DNA from: CALFMR01 sp035550595
GTDB lineage: Bacteria; Acidobacteriota; Vicinamibacteria; Vicinamibacterales; SCN-69-37
Direction: 5' to 3'
Length of the DNA: 30,116 nt
Assembly (NCBI GenBank): GCA_035550595.1
Contig: DASZOV010000085.1
Span: forward strand, 1 to 30,116
In this document: in pieces, positions 1-10,496 of the stretch
Layout: each line of letters starts with the position of its first letter
How positions within the stretch are numbered: position 1 is the first letter of the stretch
Program-made: the position numbers and the translations under genes
Notes under the pieces: model-generated
Seen by the model: only the letters and a program-made list of their open reading frames with translations
Database searches by the model: none
What the model was told of the DNA's origin: nothing

Positions 1-1
1 C

Positions 2-1105
2 ATCCTGGGGCGGGTCTACGAATACTTCCTCTCGCAATTCGCCAGCGCCGAGGGCAAGCAGGGCGGCCAGTTCTACACGCCCTCGCATGTGGTCCGCGTG
101 CTGGTGGAGATGCTGGCGCCCTACAAGGGCCGGGTCTACGACCCCTGCTGCGGCTCCGGCGGCATGTTCGTGCAGAGCGAGAAGTTCATCGAGGCGCACG
201 CCGGACGAATCGGCGACATCTCGATCTACGGGCAGGAGAGCAACTACACGACGTGGCGGCTGGCGAAAATGAACTTGGCGATCCGAGGCATCGACGCGCA
301 GATCGCGCACGGCGACGCGTTTCACGACGACCGCCATCCCGACCTCAAGGCCGACTACGTGCTCGCCAATCCGCCGTTCAACGACAGCGACTGGCGCGGC
401 GAGCTGCTCCGCGACGACAAGCGCTGGGTCTACGGCGTGCCGCCGGCCGGCAACGCGAACTTCGCGTGGGTGCAGCACTTCATCTATCACCTCGCGCCGA
501 CCGGCATCGCCGGCTTCGTGCTGGCCAATGGGTCGATGTCATCGAACCAGTCGGGCGAAGGCAAGATCCGCAAGAACATCGTCGAGGCGGACCTGGTCGA
601 CTGCATGGTCGCGCTGCCCGGCCAGCTCTTCTATGCCACGCAGATTCCGGTGTGCCTCTGGTTCCTCGCGCGCGACAAGTCCGGCTCACCCGCGCCGGGC
701 CGCCGCGACGCGGGCCGCGACGTGCGCGATCGCCGCGGCCAGACGCTCTTCATCGACGCGCGCAAGCTCGGGACGATGGCGGATCGCGTGCATCGGCAAC
801 TGACCGACGCGGACATCGCGCGTATTGCCGATACGTACCATGCATGGCGCAGTGCGCCGGACGCGCGCGCGTACACGGACATTCCCGGTTTCTGCAAAAG
901 CGCCACGACCGAAGAGATCCGCACGCACGGCCACGTGCTCACGCCGGGTCGCTACGTCGGCGCTGAGGAGCAGGAAGACGACGGCGAGCCGTTCGAGGAG
1001 AAGATGAGGCGGCTCGTCACGACGCTGCGCGAGCAGCAGGCTGAAGGCGCGAAGCTCGATGCGGCCATTGCCGCCAACCTGAAGGAGTTGGGGTATGGGG
1101 GGTGA
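2..1105 (+). CDS. hsdM: Type I restriction-modification DNA methyltransferase (M subunit), 5' end missing
   Basis: This is the modification subunit of a type I restriction-modification complex. It transfers a methyl group from S-adenosylmethionine to adenine at the site chosen by HsdS. The frame is open from the window edge, so the N-terminal part is absent and 367 residues remain. Two N6-adenine methyltransferase motifs are visible: the AdoMet-binding stretch DPCCGSGGMF near the start and the catalytic NPPF in YVLANPPFNDSDW. The sequence GGQFYTPSHVV just before motif I is typical of HsdM. The 3' end overlaps the hsdS start by 11 bases, implying translational coupling and one operon. The reading is secure; the true start lies outside the window. 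Confidence 0.95.
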   Translation: MLGRVYEYFLSQFASAEGKQGGQFYTPSHVVRVLVEMLAPYKGRVYDPCCGSGGMFVQSEKFIEAHAGRIGDISIYGQESNYTTWRLAKMNLAIRGIDAQIAHGDAFHDDRHPDLKADYVLANPPFNDSDWRGELLRDDKRWVYGVPPAGNANFAWVQHFIYHLAPTGIAGFVLANGSMSSNQSGEGKIRKNIVEADLVDCMVALPGQLFYATQIPVCLWFLARDKSGSPAPGRRDAGRDVRDRRGQTLFIDARKLGTMADRVHRQLTDADIARIADTYHAWRSAPDARAYTDIPGFCKSATTEEIRTHGHVLTPGRYVGAEEQEDDGEPFEEKMRRLVTTLREQQAEGAKLDAAIAANLKELGYGG

Positions 1106-2357
1106 GTGGAAGGAATGCGCGCTTGGCGACGTGATTGAACTCAAGCGTGGCTACGACCTTCCAAAGCAGGCTCGCCGAGCCGGCAAAACCCCGATCATTT
1201 CGTCGTCTGGTGCGACCGGCTTTCACGCAGAAGCCAAGGTCACGGCACCGGGCGTCGTAACGGGTCGATACGGCACGCTGGGCGAGGTCTTCTACGTTGC
1301 CGAGGACTTCTGGCCGCTCAACACCACACTCTACGTCAAAGATTTCAAGGGCAACGATCCGCGATTCATCAGCTATTTCCTTCGCGGCCTCGACTTCTTC
1401 GCATATTCGGACAAAGCGGCGGTCCCAGGGCTCAACCGCAACCACCTCCACGCTGCGCCGGTTCTGGTTCCGACGGACGTCGCCGAGCAACGTGCCATCG
1501 CACACGTCCTCGGCGCGCTGGACGACAAGATCGAGCTGAACCGCCGGATGAGCGAGACGCTGGAGGCAACGGCGCGGACGCTGTTCAAGTCGTGGTTCGT
1601 GGACTTCGACCCCGTCCGAGCGAGGATGGGAGGCCGAGCCCCCGGCCTGCCCGCCCCTCTCGCGGATCTCTTCCCTTCTCGCCTCGTCGACTCCGAACTC
1701 GGCGAGGTTCCTGAGGGGTGGGAGGTGACATGCGTCGGCGACATCTGTCGCCGAGTTTCGATGGGACCGTTCGGGTCCGACATCAAGACGGACAACTTCG
1801 TCGATGCAGGCGTGCCGGTGATTCGCGGCGCGAATCTCAAGGACGGCTTCATTGACGATGAATTCGTTTTCCTGACGGAGGCAAAGGCGAACCAACTCAA
1901 AAACGCAAACGCGTTCCCAGGCGATATCGTCATTACCCATCGCGGCACGCTCGGCCAGGTTGGCCTTATCCCGGAAAACAGCCGATTCCGCCGCTACGTC
2001 GTATCGCAGAGTCAGATGCTGCTCACCATCGCACAAGAACGATGTTCGCCGCGGTACGTCTACATGTATCTGCGCTCGCCGACGGGACAGCACGCGCTGC
2101 TCGCCAATACCAGCCAGACTGGCGTTCCCGCAATCGCCCGGCCCACATCAAGCGTGAACGCTATCCGACTCACAACGCCGCCCGCATCCGTCCTCGAAGC
2201 CTTCGGCCGTGCCGTCGAGCCGTTGTACCGGCGACAGGCTGGTGCTGTCTTCAACTCCCGCACTCTCGGCGCCGTGCGCGACGCGTTGCTCCCCAAGCTC
2301 GTGTCCGGAGAGCTGCGGGTCAGGAATGCCGATAAGCTGGTCGCGAGCCAGGCATGA
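1095..2357 (+). CDS. hsdS: Type I restriction-modification specificity subunit
   Basis: This 420-residue subunit recognises the target sequence and assembles with HsdM and HsdR. Two target-recognition domains are apparent, at about residues 1-145 and 200-360. They are separated by the conserved helical spacer with LDDKIELNRRMSETLEATA and KSWFVDFDPV, and a matching C-terminal spacer has LLPKLVSGELRV. That two-half design is the standard HsdS layout, and the length is normal. The ATG at 1095 has GAAGGAG about 8 bases upstream, inside the end of hsdM. The stop overlaps the next gene by 4 bases (ATGA), so the following metallopeptidase gene belongs to the same transcript. The recognition sequence cannot be read from the protein by eye. 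Confidence 0.94.
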   Translation: MGGEWKECALGDVIELKRGYDLPKQARRAGKTPIISSSGATGFHAEAKVTAPGVVTGRYGTLGEVFYVAEDFWPLNTTLYVKDFKGNDPRFISYFLRGLDFFAYSDKAAVPGLNRNHLHAAPVLVPTDVAEQRAIAHVLGALDDKIELNRRMSETLEATARTLFKSWFVDFDPVRARMGGRAPGLPAPLADLFPSRLVDSELGEVPEGWEVTCVGDICRRVSMGPFGSDIKTDNFVDAGVPVIRGANLKDGFIDDEFVFLTEAKANQLKNANAFPGDIVITHRGTLGQVGLIPENSRFRRYVVSQSQMLLTIAQERCSPRYVYMYLRSPTGQHALLANTSQTGVPAIARPTSSVNAIRLTTPPASVLEAFGRAVEPLYRRQAGAVFNSRTLGAVRDALLPKLVSGELRVRNADKLVASQA

Positions 2358-3508
2358 CGCGAGCCAACGTCCGACCGGAGATGCTGCGCTGGGCGCGGGA
2401 ACGCGCGGGCATTGAAGACCCGTCCGCGCTCAGCCGCCGCTTTCCGAAGCTCGCCACATGGGAAGCTGGCGACGCGCAGCCGACCCTGCGACAACTCGAC
2501 GAGTTCGCGCGTGCCGTGCACGTCCCGGTCGGCTACCTCTTCCTTCCGACGCCGCCCGACGAGCCGCTGCCGATTCCGGACTTCCGCACGATCGACAGCC
2601 GCCGTGTGAGGCGGCCGAGTCCCGATCTCCTCGACACGCTCTACGCCTGCCAGGAGCGACAGGCGTGGTACCGGGAATACGCGCAGATCTCGCGTGTGGC
2701 GCCGGCCGCGTTCGTCGGCAGCTTCGACGTCAATACGCCTCCGGTGCGTGCCGCCGCTGTCATCCGTGACGCGCTCGCGTTCGATCTCGAAGCCCGTGCA
2801 AATTGTTCGACATGGACCGATGCCCTGCGCCTGTTCATCCGCCAGGCCGATGCGATCGGCATCCTCGTCATGGTCAACGGCGTCGTCCTCAGCAACAATC
2901 GGCGTCGCCTCGACCCAGATGAGTTTCGAGGCTTCGCGCTGGCGGACGCGCACGCGCCGCTCGTGTTCATCAATGGCGCCGACACGAAGGCGGCCCAGAT
3001 GTTCACGCTGGCGCACGAGCTGGCGCATCTCTGGCTCGGCGTGTCGGCGCTCTCGAATGCGGCCGCCGTGTCTCATGACCGGTATCGGCAGGAAGAGTCG
3101 TGGTGCAATCAGGTCGCGGCGGAACTGCTCGTGCCGCTCGAAGTGGTCCGGCGGGAGCCCGCGATTGACGACATCGACGAGGCCCTTCCGCGTCTCGCCC
3201 GTCGTTTCAAGGTCAGTACTCTGGTCGTCCTCCGCCGCCTGTTCGACGCGGGGCGATTGACGCGCGAGGAGCTCGACGACGCCTGGGAAGCGGAACATCG
3301 CCGGTTGATGACACAAGTCCGCACGCGTGCCGAGGGCGGCGACTTCTACCTGACATCGCTGGTCCGCCTGAGCCGCCGCTTTGCGCGCGCCGTCATCGAG
3401 AACACGCTCGAAGGCCACACCCTCTATCGCGACGCCTTCAGGATGCTCGGCGTCTCGAAGCTCAGCACGTTCCGTCAGATGGGACACGAGGCCGGAGTCG
3501 GCTGGTGA
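2354..3508 (+). CDS. HTH domain / ImmA-IrrE family metallo-endopeptidase (COG2856-type)
   Basis: This 384-residue protein has an N-terminal XRE-like DNA-binding region (about residues 5-60, with RRFPKLATWEAGDAQPTL) and a zinc-peptidase region. The peptidase motif HELAH lies at residues 221-225. Members of this family include phage ImmA, which cleaves a repressor, and other regulators that destroy partner proteins under stress. The gene overlaps hsdS by 4 bases (ATGA) and the downstream PIN-like gene by 4 bases (GTGA), so it is embedded in the restriction operon. Genes of this family are often found beside DUF4411 genes and are thought to act as the control half of a toxin-antitoxin-like pair. 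The partner and substrate here are inferred, not shown. Confidence 0.88.
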   Translation: MTRANVRPEMLRWARERAGIEDPSALSRRFPKLATWEAGDAQPTLRQLDEFARAVHVPVGYLFLPTPPDEPLPIPDFRTIDSRRVRRPSPDLLDTLYACQERQAWYREYAQISRVAPAAFVGSFDVNTPPVRAAAVIRDALAFDLEARANCSTWTDALRLFIRQADAIGILVMVNGVVLSNNRRRLDPDEFRGFALADAHAPLVFINGADTKAAQMFTLAHELAHLWLGVSALSNAAAVSHDRYRQEESWCNQVAAELLVPLEVVRREPAIDDIDEALPRLARRFKVSTLVVLRRLFDAGRLTREELDDAWEAEHRRLMTQVRTRAEGGDFYLTSLVRLSRRFARAVIENTLEGHTLYRDAFRMLGVSKLSTFRQMGHEAGVGW

Positions 3509-4002
3509 GCACGTACCTGCTCGACGCCAACGTCTTCATTCAAGCCAAGAACCTGCACTACGGCTTCGATTTCTGCCCCGCCTTCTGGCAGTGGCTCATC
3601 GAGCGCCATGAGGGCGGCACGGTTGCCAGCATCGAGAAGGTCGCCGACGAGATTCGAGTCGTTGACGATGACCTTAAGGCGTGGGTTGACGAGCGCGCGC
3701 CGACGTTTTTCGCAAAGCCGGATCAGGCAGTCGTCGACGCGTTGCCGGTCGTCAGTGAATGGGCCGCTGGCCAGCATTATGAACGTGCGGCGGTCAGCAC
3801 GTTTCTCCAGGTAGCTGACTACTGGCTCGTTGGCCACGCCATGGCGCACGGTTGCATCGTGGTCACGCATGAAGTGCCGGCGAAATCGGCGCGAAAGATC
3901 AAGATTCCAAACGCCTGCGTGGAGCTCGGAATAGCGTGCGTCACGCCATTCGAGATGCTGCGGCGCGAGCAAGCCAGATTTGTTCTTGGGCCGACTGGAT
4001 GA
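3505..4002 (+). CDS. DUF4411 family protein, PIN-like nuclease (putative toxin)
   Basis: This 165-residue protein starts with YLLDANVFIQAKNLHYG, where the aspartate followed by Asn-Val-Phe is the first acidic motif of PIN-type RNases. Further acidic residues and a TASIEKVADE-like helix region fit the fold. Its near-N-terminal YGFDFCPAFWQWL pattern is characteristic of DUF4411. PIN proteins usually cut RNA and serve as toxins. The GTG start overlaps the upstream metallopeptidase stop (GTGA), so the two are translated together, and a toxin/regulator pair inside the restriction locus is the likely reading. No classical VapB-type antitoxin is adjacent. Nuclease activity is inferred from the fold only. 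Confidence 0.82.
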   Translation: MSTYLLDANVFIQAKNLHYGFDFCPAFWQWLIERHEGGTVASIEKVADEIRVVDDDLKAWVDERAPTFFAKPDQAVVDALPVVSEWAAGQHYERAAVSTFLQVADYWLVGHAMAHGCIVVTHEVPAKSARKIKIPNACVELGIACVTPFEMLRREQARFVLGPTG

Positions 4003-4030
4003 CGGGGAGCTGTTCTTCAAGAAACGAACG

Positions 4031-4048
4031 GCCGGAGCGCCGTCCGGC
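4031..4048 (+). terminator. Hairpin after the hsdMS-immA-PIN operon
   Basis: GCCGGA and TCCGGC form a perfect 6 bp stem around a 6-base loop, 28 bases after the stop of the PIN-like gene. No T-run follows, so factor-independent termination is uncertain. It may only be a stabilising 3' end. Confidence 0.3.
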
Positions 4049-4076
4049 GCCCCGGCACTTTCGCCCCAGCATCGCT

Positions 4077-4105
4077 TGTACGCGATAGCGTGACGATGCT
4101 AGTAT
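4077..4105 (+). promoter_or_regulatory. Sigma70-like promoter, plus strand
   Basis: TTGTAC and TAGTAT are separated by 17 bp, and the -10 is preceded by TGC (an extended -10). Downstream on this strand lie only the antisense of a small ORF and, about 320 bp on, the hsdR remnant. It could have served a gene now decayed, or give an antisense transcript. Confidence 0.3.
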
Positions 4106-4115
4106 GCGCTCAGGT

Positions 4116-4250
4116 CTACTTATCCTTTGCGAGGAACCGCCAGGCCTTATGGCCTTTCGGTGGGTAGACTCTGACGCCCTTGCGAGTGATCCACTTGGCG
4201 TACACCCAGTGGTAGCCCGCAGGGGCTTTTTCAGCTGCGTAACCCGCCAT
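4116..4250 (-). CDS. Small hypothetical protein, 44 residues (61 with an upstream start)
   Basis: A short basic, aromatic-rich protein with YHWVYAKWITRKG and KGHKAWRFLAKDK. I do not recognise a family. The ATG at 4250 has a GGGGTGAGG stretch just upstream that resembles a ribosome binding site. An in-frame start at 4301 would add 17 residues. A -10-like box preceded by TG (TGCTAGAAT on the minus strand, 4365-4373) lies upstream. Composition is unlike random frames in this GC-rich DNA (many Lys, Trp and Tyr), which supports a real gene, but no homology can be claimed. Confidence 0.45.
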   Translation of the reverse strand: MAGYAAEKAPAGYHWVYAKWITRKGVRVYPPKGHKAWRFLAKDK

Positions 4251-4364
4251 TGCCCTCACCCCTTTCTCGACGGCAGTCCCGTCGGGCGCTGTCAACGGCA
4301 ACAGGCCGTAAATGCGGGGGAATTCGGGATAGTGAGCGCTACGCGCGCTGAGCGCGTGGGCACG

Positions 4365-4373
4365 ATTCTAGCA
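4365..4373 (-). promoter_or_regulatory. Extended -10 box (TGCTAGAAT)
   Basis: Read on the minus strand, the box TGCTAGAAT fits an extended -10 element and lies about 115 bases before the 44-residue ORF start. A convincing -35 is not visible, as usual for extended -10 promoters. Confidence 0.35.
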
Positions 4374-4415
4374 CGACCTTGGCAGTCTCGACCTTGGAGT
4401 GCTAACCGGACCACG

Positions 4416-4680
4416 GCCGGTTGCACCCTCATTTCCCTCGGTGTTGGCGTTACAACCGGCCTGGCGTGACACGCTCGCCAAGCTCAACCGCGCCGCGCCC
4501 AGGATGCTCGTCGACGGGGTCACCGTCGATACCGCCGCGACGACGGTTCGGTCGGGGGCATACAGGCGCGCGCCATCGACTTCGACGCGCCCGAGAACAA
4601 CTACTGGGCGGCGGTCAACCGGCGGGCGCCGACGGCCTGCGCACGCGCCGGCGGACGTGGCGCTGGTTGTGACTGGCTAA
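4416..4680 (+). pseudogene. Decayed remnant of an hsdR promoter and 5' coding region
   Basis: The 55 bases at 4416-4470 align without gaps to 7215-7269, the hsdR promoter and start codon, with about 9 differences. The GTG start at 4466 corresponds to hsdR's start at 7265. After the start, roughly 245 bases of hsdR sequence are missing. Similarity then resumes at 4471, matching hsdR from about 7513 onward. The RMLVDG..TV and (I)DFD.PE stretches are still readable in alternating frames. One base is lost near 4530, several are lost near 4627, and similarity fades at about 4680. This is a broken 5' fragment of an hsdR paralogue or of an earlier copy of this gene. It lies 2.8 kb before the intact gene and brackets the intervening cassette. 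Confidence 0.85.
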
Positions 4681-4802
4681 AGCGCGCGGCCGCGATGGAG
4701 GTGAGGAACTTGGCCGACCGGGGGCGACCATCCGGTCCGCTGGCGGTGGGGGGCGGGAACGCGCGGGCGTCGACAATGCAGACGGGATGCACGCCCCCTA
4801 AA

Positions 4803-4997
4803 CTAACGCCGAAGCCAAAACAGCAGTAGCAGAAGCCCAAGCAACGGGACGATGGCCGCAAGCACGAACACCCGCGCGTCGCGTCGTTCGGTGGGCCATT
4901 TCGGCCCAGGACCAAGCCCACGTGAGCGCTTGCCCGTGACGCTCACGCGCTCCTCATTGAGCGCGTTTCCCTCGATCTTCCAGTCGTCCTTCGCCAT
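4803..4997 (-). CDS. Small hypothetical single-pass membrane protein
   Basis: A protein of about 64 residues with a charged N-terminal part (MAKDDWKIEGN) and one C-terminal hydrophobic segment (FVLAAIVPLLGLLLLLFWL) ending in two arginines. It fits a tail-anchored or single-pass inner-membrane peptide. The ATG at 4997 has GGGTGAG just upstream; a TTG at 5009 would add four residues. A -10-like TAGAAT lies at 5017-5022 on the same strand. I do not recognise the family. It sits inside the cassette bracketed by the hsdR repeat and could be cargo or an accessory factor. Confidence 0.5.
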   Translation of the reverse strand: MAKDDWKIEGNALNEERVSVTGKRSRGLGPGPKWPTERRDARVFVLAAIVPLLGLLLLLFWLRR

Positions 4998-5063
4998 TGG
5001 CTCACCCAAGCAATGAATTCTAGCCCCAGAGCCGCGGCGCGGGTGGCGGTCTTCGTCGCGGCC

Positions 5064-5092
5064 TTGCTCCCGATCCCGCTTCTCGGTACCAT
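5064..5092 (+). promoter_or_regulatory. Promoter for the DUF433 gene
   Basis: TTGCTC and TACCAT with a 17 bp spacer lie directly upstream of the ATG at 5111. The predicted transcript would start about 12 bases before the ATG. Confidence 0.4.
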
Positions 5093-5110
5093 CGCCTTGA
5101 CCGCACCCAC

Positions 5111-5821
5111 ATGAAGCGTCGTGATTCGTTCGACCCGTACGAGGGCAGAGACCCTCGGGAGATTCCTGCGTACAGCGTCGCGGAGGCGGCGCACTACCTC
5201 TCGATCCCCGAGAACACGGTACGGTCCTGGGTGTCGGGCCGGTCGTTTCCCGGGAAGACCGGTCAGCGACGATCGCCGGCGCTGGTCCGGGCCGCCGGTC
5301 TCCGTCCGCGGGAGCTGTCGTTCGTCAACCTCCTCGAACTCCACGTCCTGGCGGCGATCCGGCGACAGCATGGCGTTGACATGGCCCGCGTTCGCGCCGC
5401 CGTGCGGCACCTCGAGCAGCACTTCAACTCGTCCCACCCGCTCGTCGATCAGGAGATGCTGACCGACGGCACCGACCTGTTCACACGGCGGCTGGGCTCG
5501 CTCGTCAACCTGTCCCAGGAAGGCCAGCTCGCCATACGCGAGATGCTGGACGCCCACCTGCAGCGTATCGATCGCGACGCGCGCGGGCTCGCGATCCGGC
5601 TCTACCCGTTCACCCGCGCCGGAGTTGCCGACGGCCCCCGGCTGGTCGTCATCGATCCGCGTCTCGCGTTCGGCCGTCCCGTGCTCGCGGGCTCCCGCAT
5701 TCCGACGACCGACGTGTTCGAACGGTTCAAGGCGGGAGATTCGCTCGACACGCTCGTCGCTGAGTATGGGCGCCCGACAGAAGAGATCCAGGAAGCGATC
5801 CGTTACGAAACGGTCGCGTGA
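5111..5821 (+). CDS. HTH-DUF433 protein, VapB45-like antitoxin/regulator (orphan)
   Basis: This 236-residue protein has an N-terminal MerR-like helix-turn-helix (YSVAEAAHYLSIPENTVRSWVSG, written here as a motif around residues 22-44). A C-terminal DUF433 domain (about residues 176-230) includes DPRLAFGRPVLAGSRIPT and LVAEYGRPTEEIQEAIRYE. Two-domain proteins of this kind act as antitoxins and autorepressors for PIN-type toxins, for example Mycobacterium tuberculosis VapB45. The expected small DUF5615/PIN toxin gene does not follow: only 22 bases separate its stop from a convergent gene. It is therefore an orphan antitoxin or an independent regulator. Family assignment is firm; the role is inferred. 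Confidence 0.82.
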   Translation: MKRRDSFDPYEGRDPREIPAYSVAEAAHYLSIPENTVRSWVSGRSFPGKTGQRRSPALVRAAGLRPRELSFVNLLELHVLAAIRRQHGVDMARVRAAVRHLEQHFNSSHPLVDQEMLTDGTDLFTRRLGSLVNLSQEGQLAIREMLDAHLQRIDRDARGLAIRLYPFTRAGVADGPRLVVIDPRLAFGRPVLAGSRIPTTDVFERFKAGDSLDTLVAEYGRPTEEIQEAIRYETVA

Positions 5822-5843
5822 ACGCATCGATGAAAACGCCGCG

Positions 5844-6680
5844 CTAGGCTGTCTTCTTCCGCGTCGCCTTGGCAGAGAGCGTCTGCACCGCGTCCAACAG
5901 AATCGGTGCCCTGAACTGTTCCTCGCCGGTGCGCAGCTCAAGGGTGTCGGCCGACAGCTTGCGAACCAGCTTCAATGGAGCCGCGGGCCAGCGCTCGACC
6001 TGTGAGATGACGGCGAGCCGCTGCCATTTGTCGAAAGGCGTCACCTTGAGATCCAGCACCATGAAGCCGTAGCGGTCCGCCTGGACGTGCGCACCGTAGC
6101 CGTACGGCAACGTCTTGATCGCCACGGTCCGGTGCTTCGCGTCCTTGTGGTGCGCGACAGCATCGAACGCATGATCCCCGTTCCTTCCACTGACTCTCAC
6201 GTTCGACACGACGTCAAGGAATCCGGGTTTCCAACTGGACATGACGCGCTTGACCTGCGCGGCAATCGGCTCTTCTTCGATGCGCGGCGCGTGCTGAACG
6301 ACCTCGAACATGCCGACCGAGGCGCATTGCGAGATCGTGAGCACGGCCTCGGACACGGCGGCGCGCTTGCACGCCTTCTGAAACACGCCACGGTCATCGA
6401 GTGTGACGCCGAGTCGTTCGGCAACCCGTCGCAACAGGTCTCGCCTGGCCGTCGTCCAGTGCAGGCCCTGAACGTGCAGTTCGCCGGCGGTCTTCCCGGC
6501 GTCGTGAACCAGCACGGCGTCGCCGAGCTTCTCTTCAACGAACACTTCGACGAACCGGCCGTCGATCGTCCGCACCGGGAGCGTCAGGACACACATCGAT
6601 CCGCGCGTGACCACGCTCGCGTGCGCCGTGAAAAATTTCAGCAGTTCGTCTTTAATCGAACTGCAGGTACTGGCTGCCAT
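5844..6680 (-). CDS. DUF1828 domain protein
   Basis: This is a 278-residue soluble protein. The N-terminal half has the DUF1828 pattern, with VFVEEKLGDAVLVHDAGKTAGEL near residues 47-70 as landmark. The C-terminal half (about 150-270) has a beta-rich look with HAFDAVAHH and LPYGYGAHVQADRYGFM. DUF1828 proteins are uncharacterised and often occur in accessory regions near restriction or toxin-antitoxin genes. The gene overlaps the 3' end of the upstream DUF6978-like gene by 29 bases, so the two form an operon reading away from hsdR. The C-terminal lysine/arginine tail (KATRKKTA) is basic. No catalytic motif can be named with confidence. Function is unknown. Confidence 0.72.
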   Translation of the reverse strand: MAASTCSSIKDELLKFFTAHASVVTRGSMCVLTLPVRTIDGRFVEVFVEEKLGDAVLVHDAGKTAGELHVQGLHWTTARRDLLRRVAERLGVTLDDRGVFQKACKRAAVSEAVLTISQCASVGMFEVVQHAPRIEEEPIAAQVKRVMSSWKPGFLDVVSNVRVSGRNGDHAFDAVAHHKDAKHRTVAIKTLPYGYGAHVQADRYGFMVLDLKVTPFDKWQRLAVISQVERWPAAPLKLVRKLSADTLELRTGEEQFRAPILLDAVQTLSAKATRKKTA

Positions 6681-7158
6681 CGTCGCGTCTGTTGACCTCG
6701 ATTCTGAGCTCGTGAAACGACTTCAGAAGAAACATCCTGAGAGACGAAAGCCCCTTGTCGAAACCGCCGATACGAACGCGCCGGCCGTCCGCATTCTTGC
6801 GCCGAGGATCCCATTCATGACGATGCCAGCCACCCGGCCCGGGCTTGCCATTGGGGAGGGGCAGGCGCTCATGATGATCGATCCCGTCGATCCGGACGTC
6901 GTGGAGCTTGAGCGCGATCTTCCACGAGAACTGGTTGGTCTCCCGTGGCGCACTGACGTTGAGCCTCAGCCGCATCGCGACGAGCTTCCCTTCGTCCTCG
7001 CACTCGTAGTCCGACGTGCAGTCAAAGTAGCCGTCAGCGCGCAGCGCCCGTTCCACTTCGTCGCAACTGACGGGAAAATACTTCGTATCCGCCCTGATCC
7101 TGTCGACCAAATAGAAGAACTCGCGACCTCTCGGAGATTCGTCTTTTGATCGTACCAT
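6652..7158 (-). CDS. DUF6978-like hypothetical protein
   Basis: This is a 168-residue protein, rich in charged and aromatic residues, with REFFYLVDRIRADTKYFP near the start and RLPLPNGKPGPGGWHRHEWD in the middle. It resembles short proteins annotated DUF6978, which commonly precede DUF1828 genes; this is from memory and moderate in certainty. It is the first gene of a two-gene operon with the DUF1828 gene (29-base overlap). It diverges from hsdR with about 106 bases between the start codons, room for back-to-back promoters. A -10-like TAGAGT lies at 7180-7185 on this strand. Function is unknown; the His/Trp/Asp cluster near residues 110-116 could be functional. Confidence 0.62.
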   Translation of the reverse strand: MVRSKDESPRGREFFYLVDRIRADTKYFPVSCDEVERALRADGYFDCTSDYECEDEGKLVAMRLRLNVSAPRETNQFSWKIALKLHDVRIDGIDHHERLPLPNGKPGPGGWHRHEWDPRRKNADGRRVRIGGFDKGLSSLRMFLLKSFHELRIEVNRRDDGSQYLQFD

Positions 7159-7219
7159 CCTGTGGCTCGGCCCCCCAAGACTCTAGTGCCGATCCGCCTG
7201 GACGCATAGAGCGCGCCGG

Positions 7220-7249
7220 TTGCACCCCCATTTCCCTCGGTGCTAGCGT
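7220..7249 (+). promoter_or_regulatory. hsdR promoter (TTGCAC ... TGCTAGCGT)
   Basis: TTGCAC (7220-7225) and TAGCGT (7244-7249) are 18 bp apart, and TGC precedes the -10. The same -35 is conserved in the remnant copy at 4421-4426, where the -10 has changed to TGGCGT. The predicted start lies under 10 bases before the GTG, so the leader is very short. hsdR thus has its own promoter, separate from hsdMS. Confidence 0.5.
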
Positions 7250-7264
7250 TACGACCCGTCCGCA

Positions 7265-10420
<3,156 letters not shown>

Positions 10421-10496
10421 GACGTGGCCGGCCGCCGAGTAGTCTCGCACTGCCGGGCTGCCAGTCGGGACGCCGCACCACGATCGCTGGCGCACG

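Noticed and set aside
2060..3487. A 475-residue frame antisense to hsdS and the metallopeptidase gene
   Set aside because: Opposite to a well-supported gene with catalytic motif; no motif of its own.
4104..4469. A 121-residue plus-strand frame
   Set aside because: It covers the antisense of the small minus-strand gene and the hsdR-copy promoter; no family motif.
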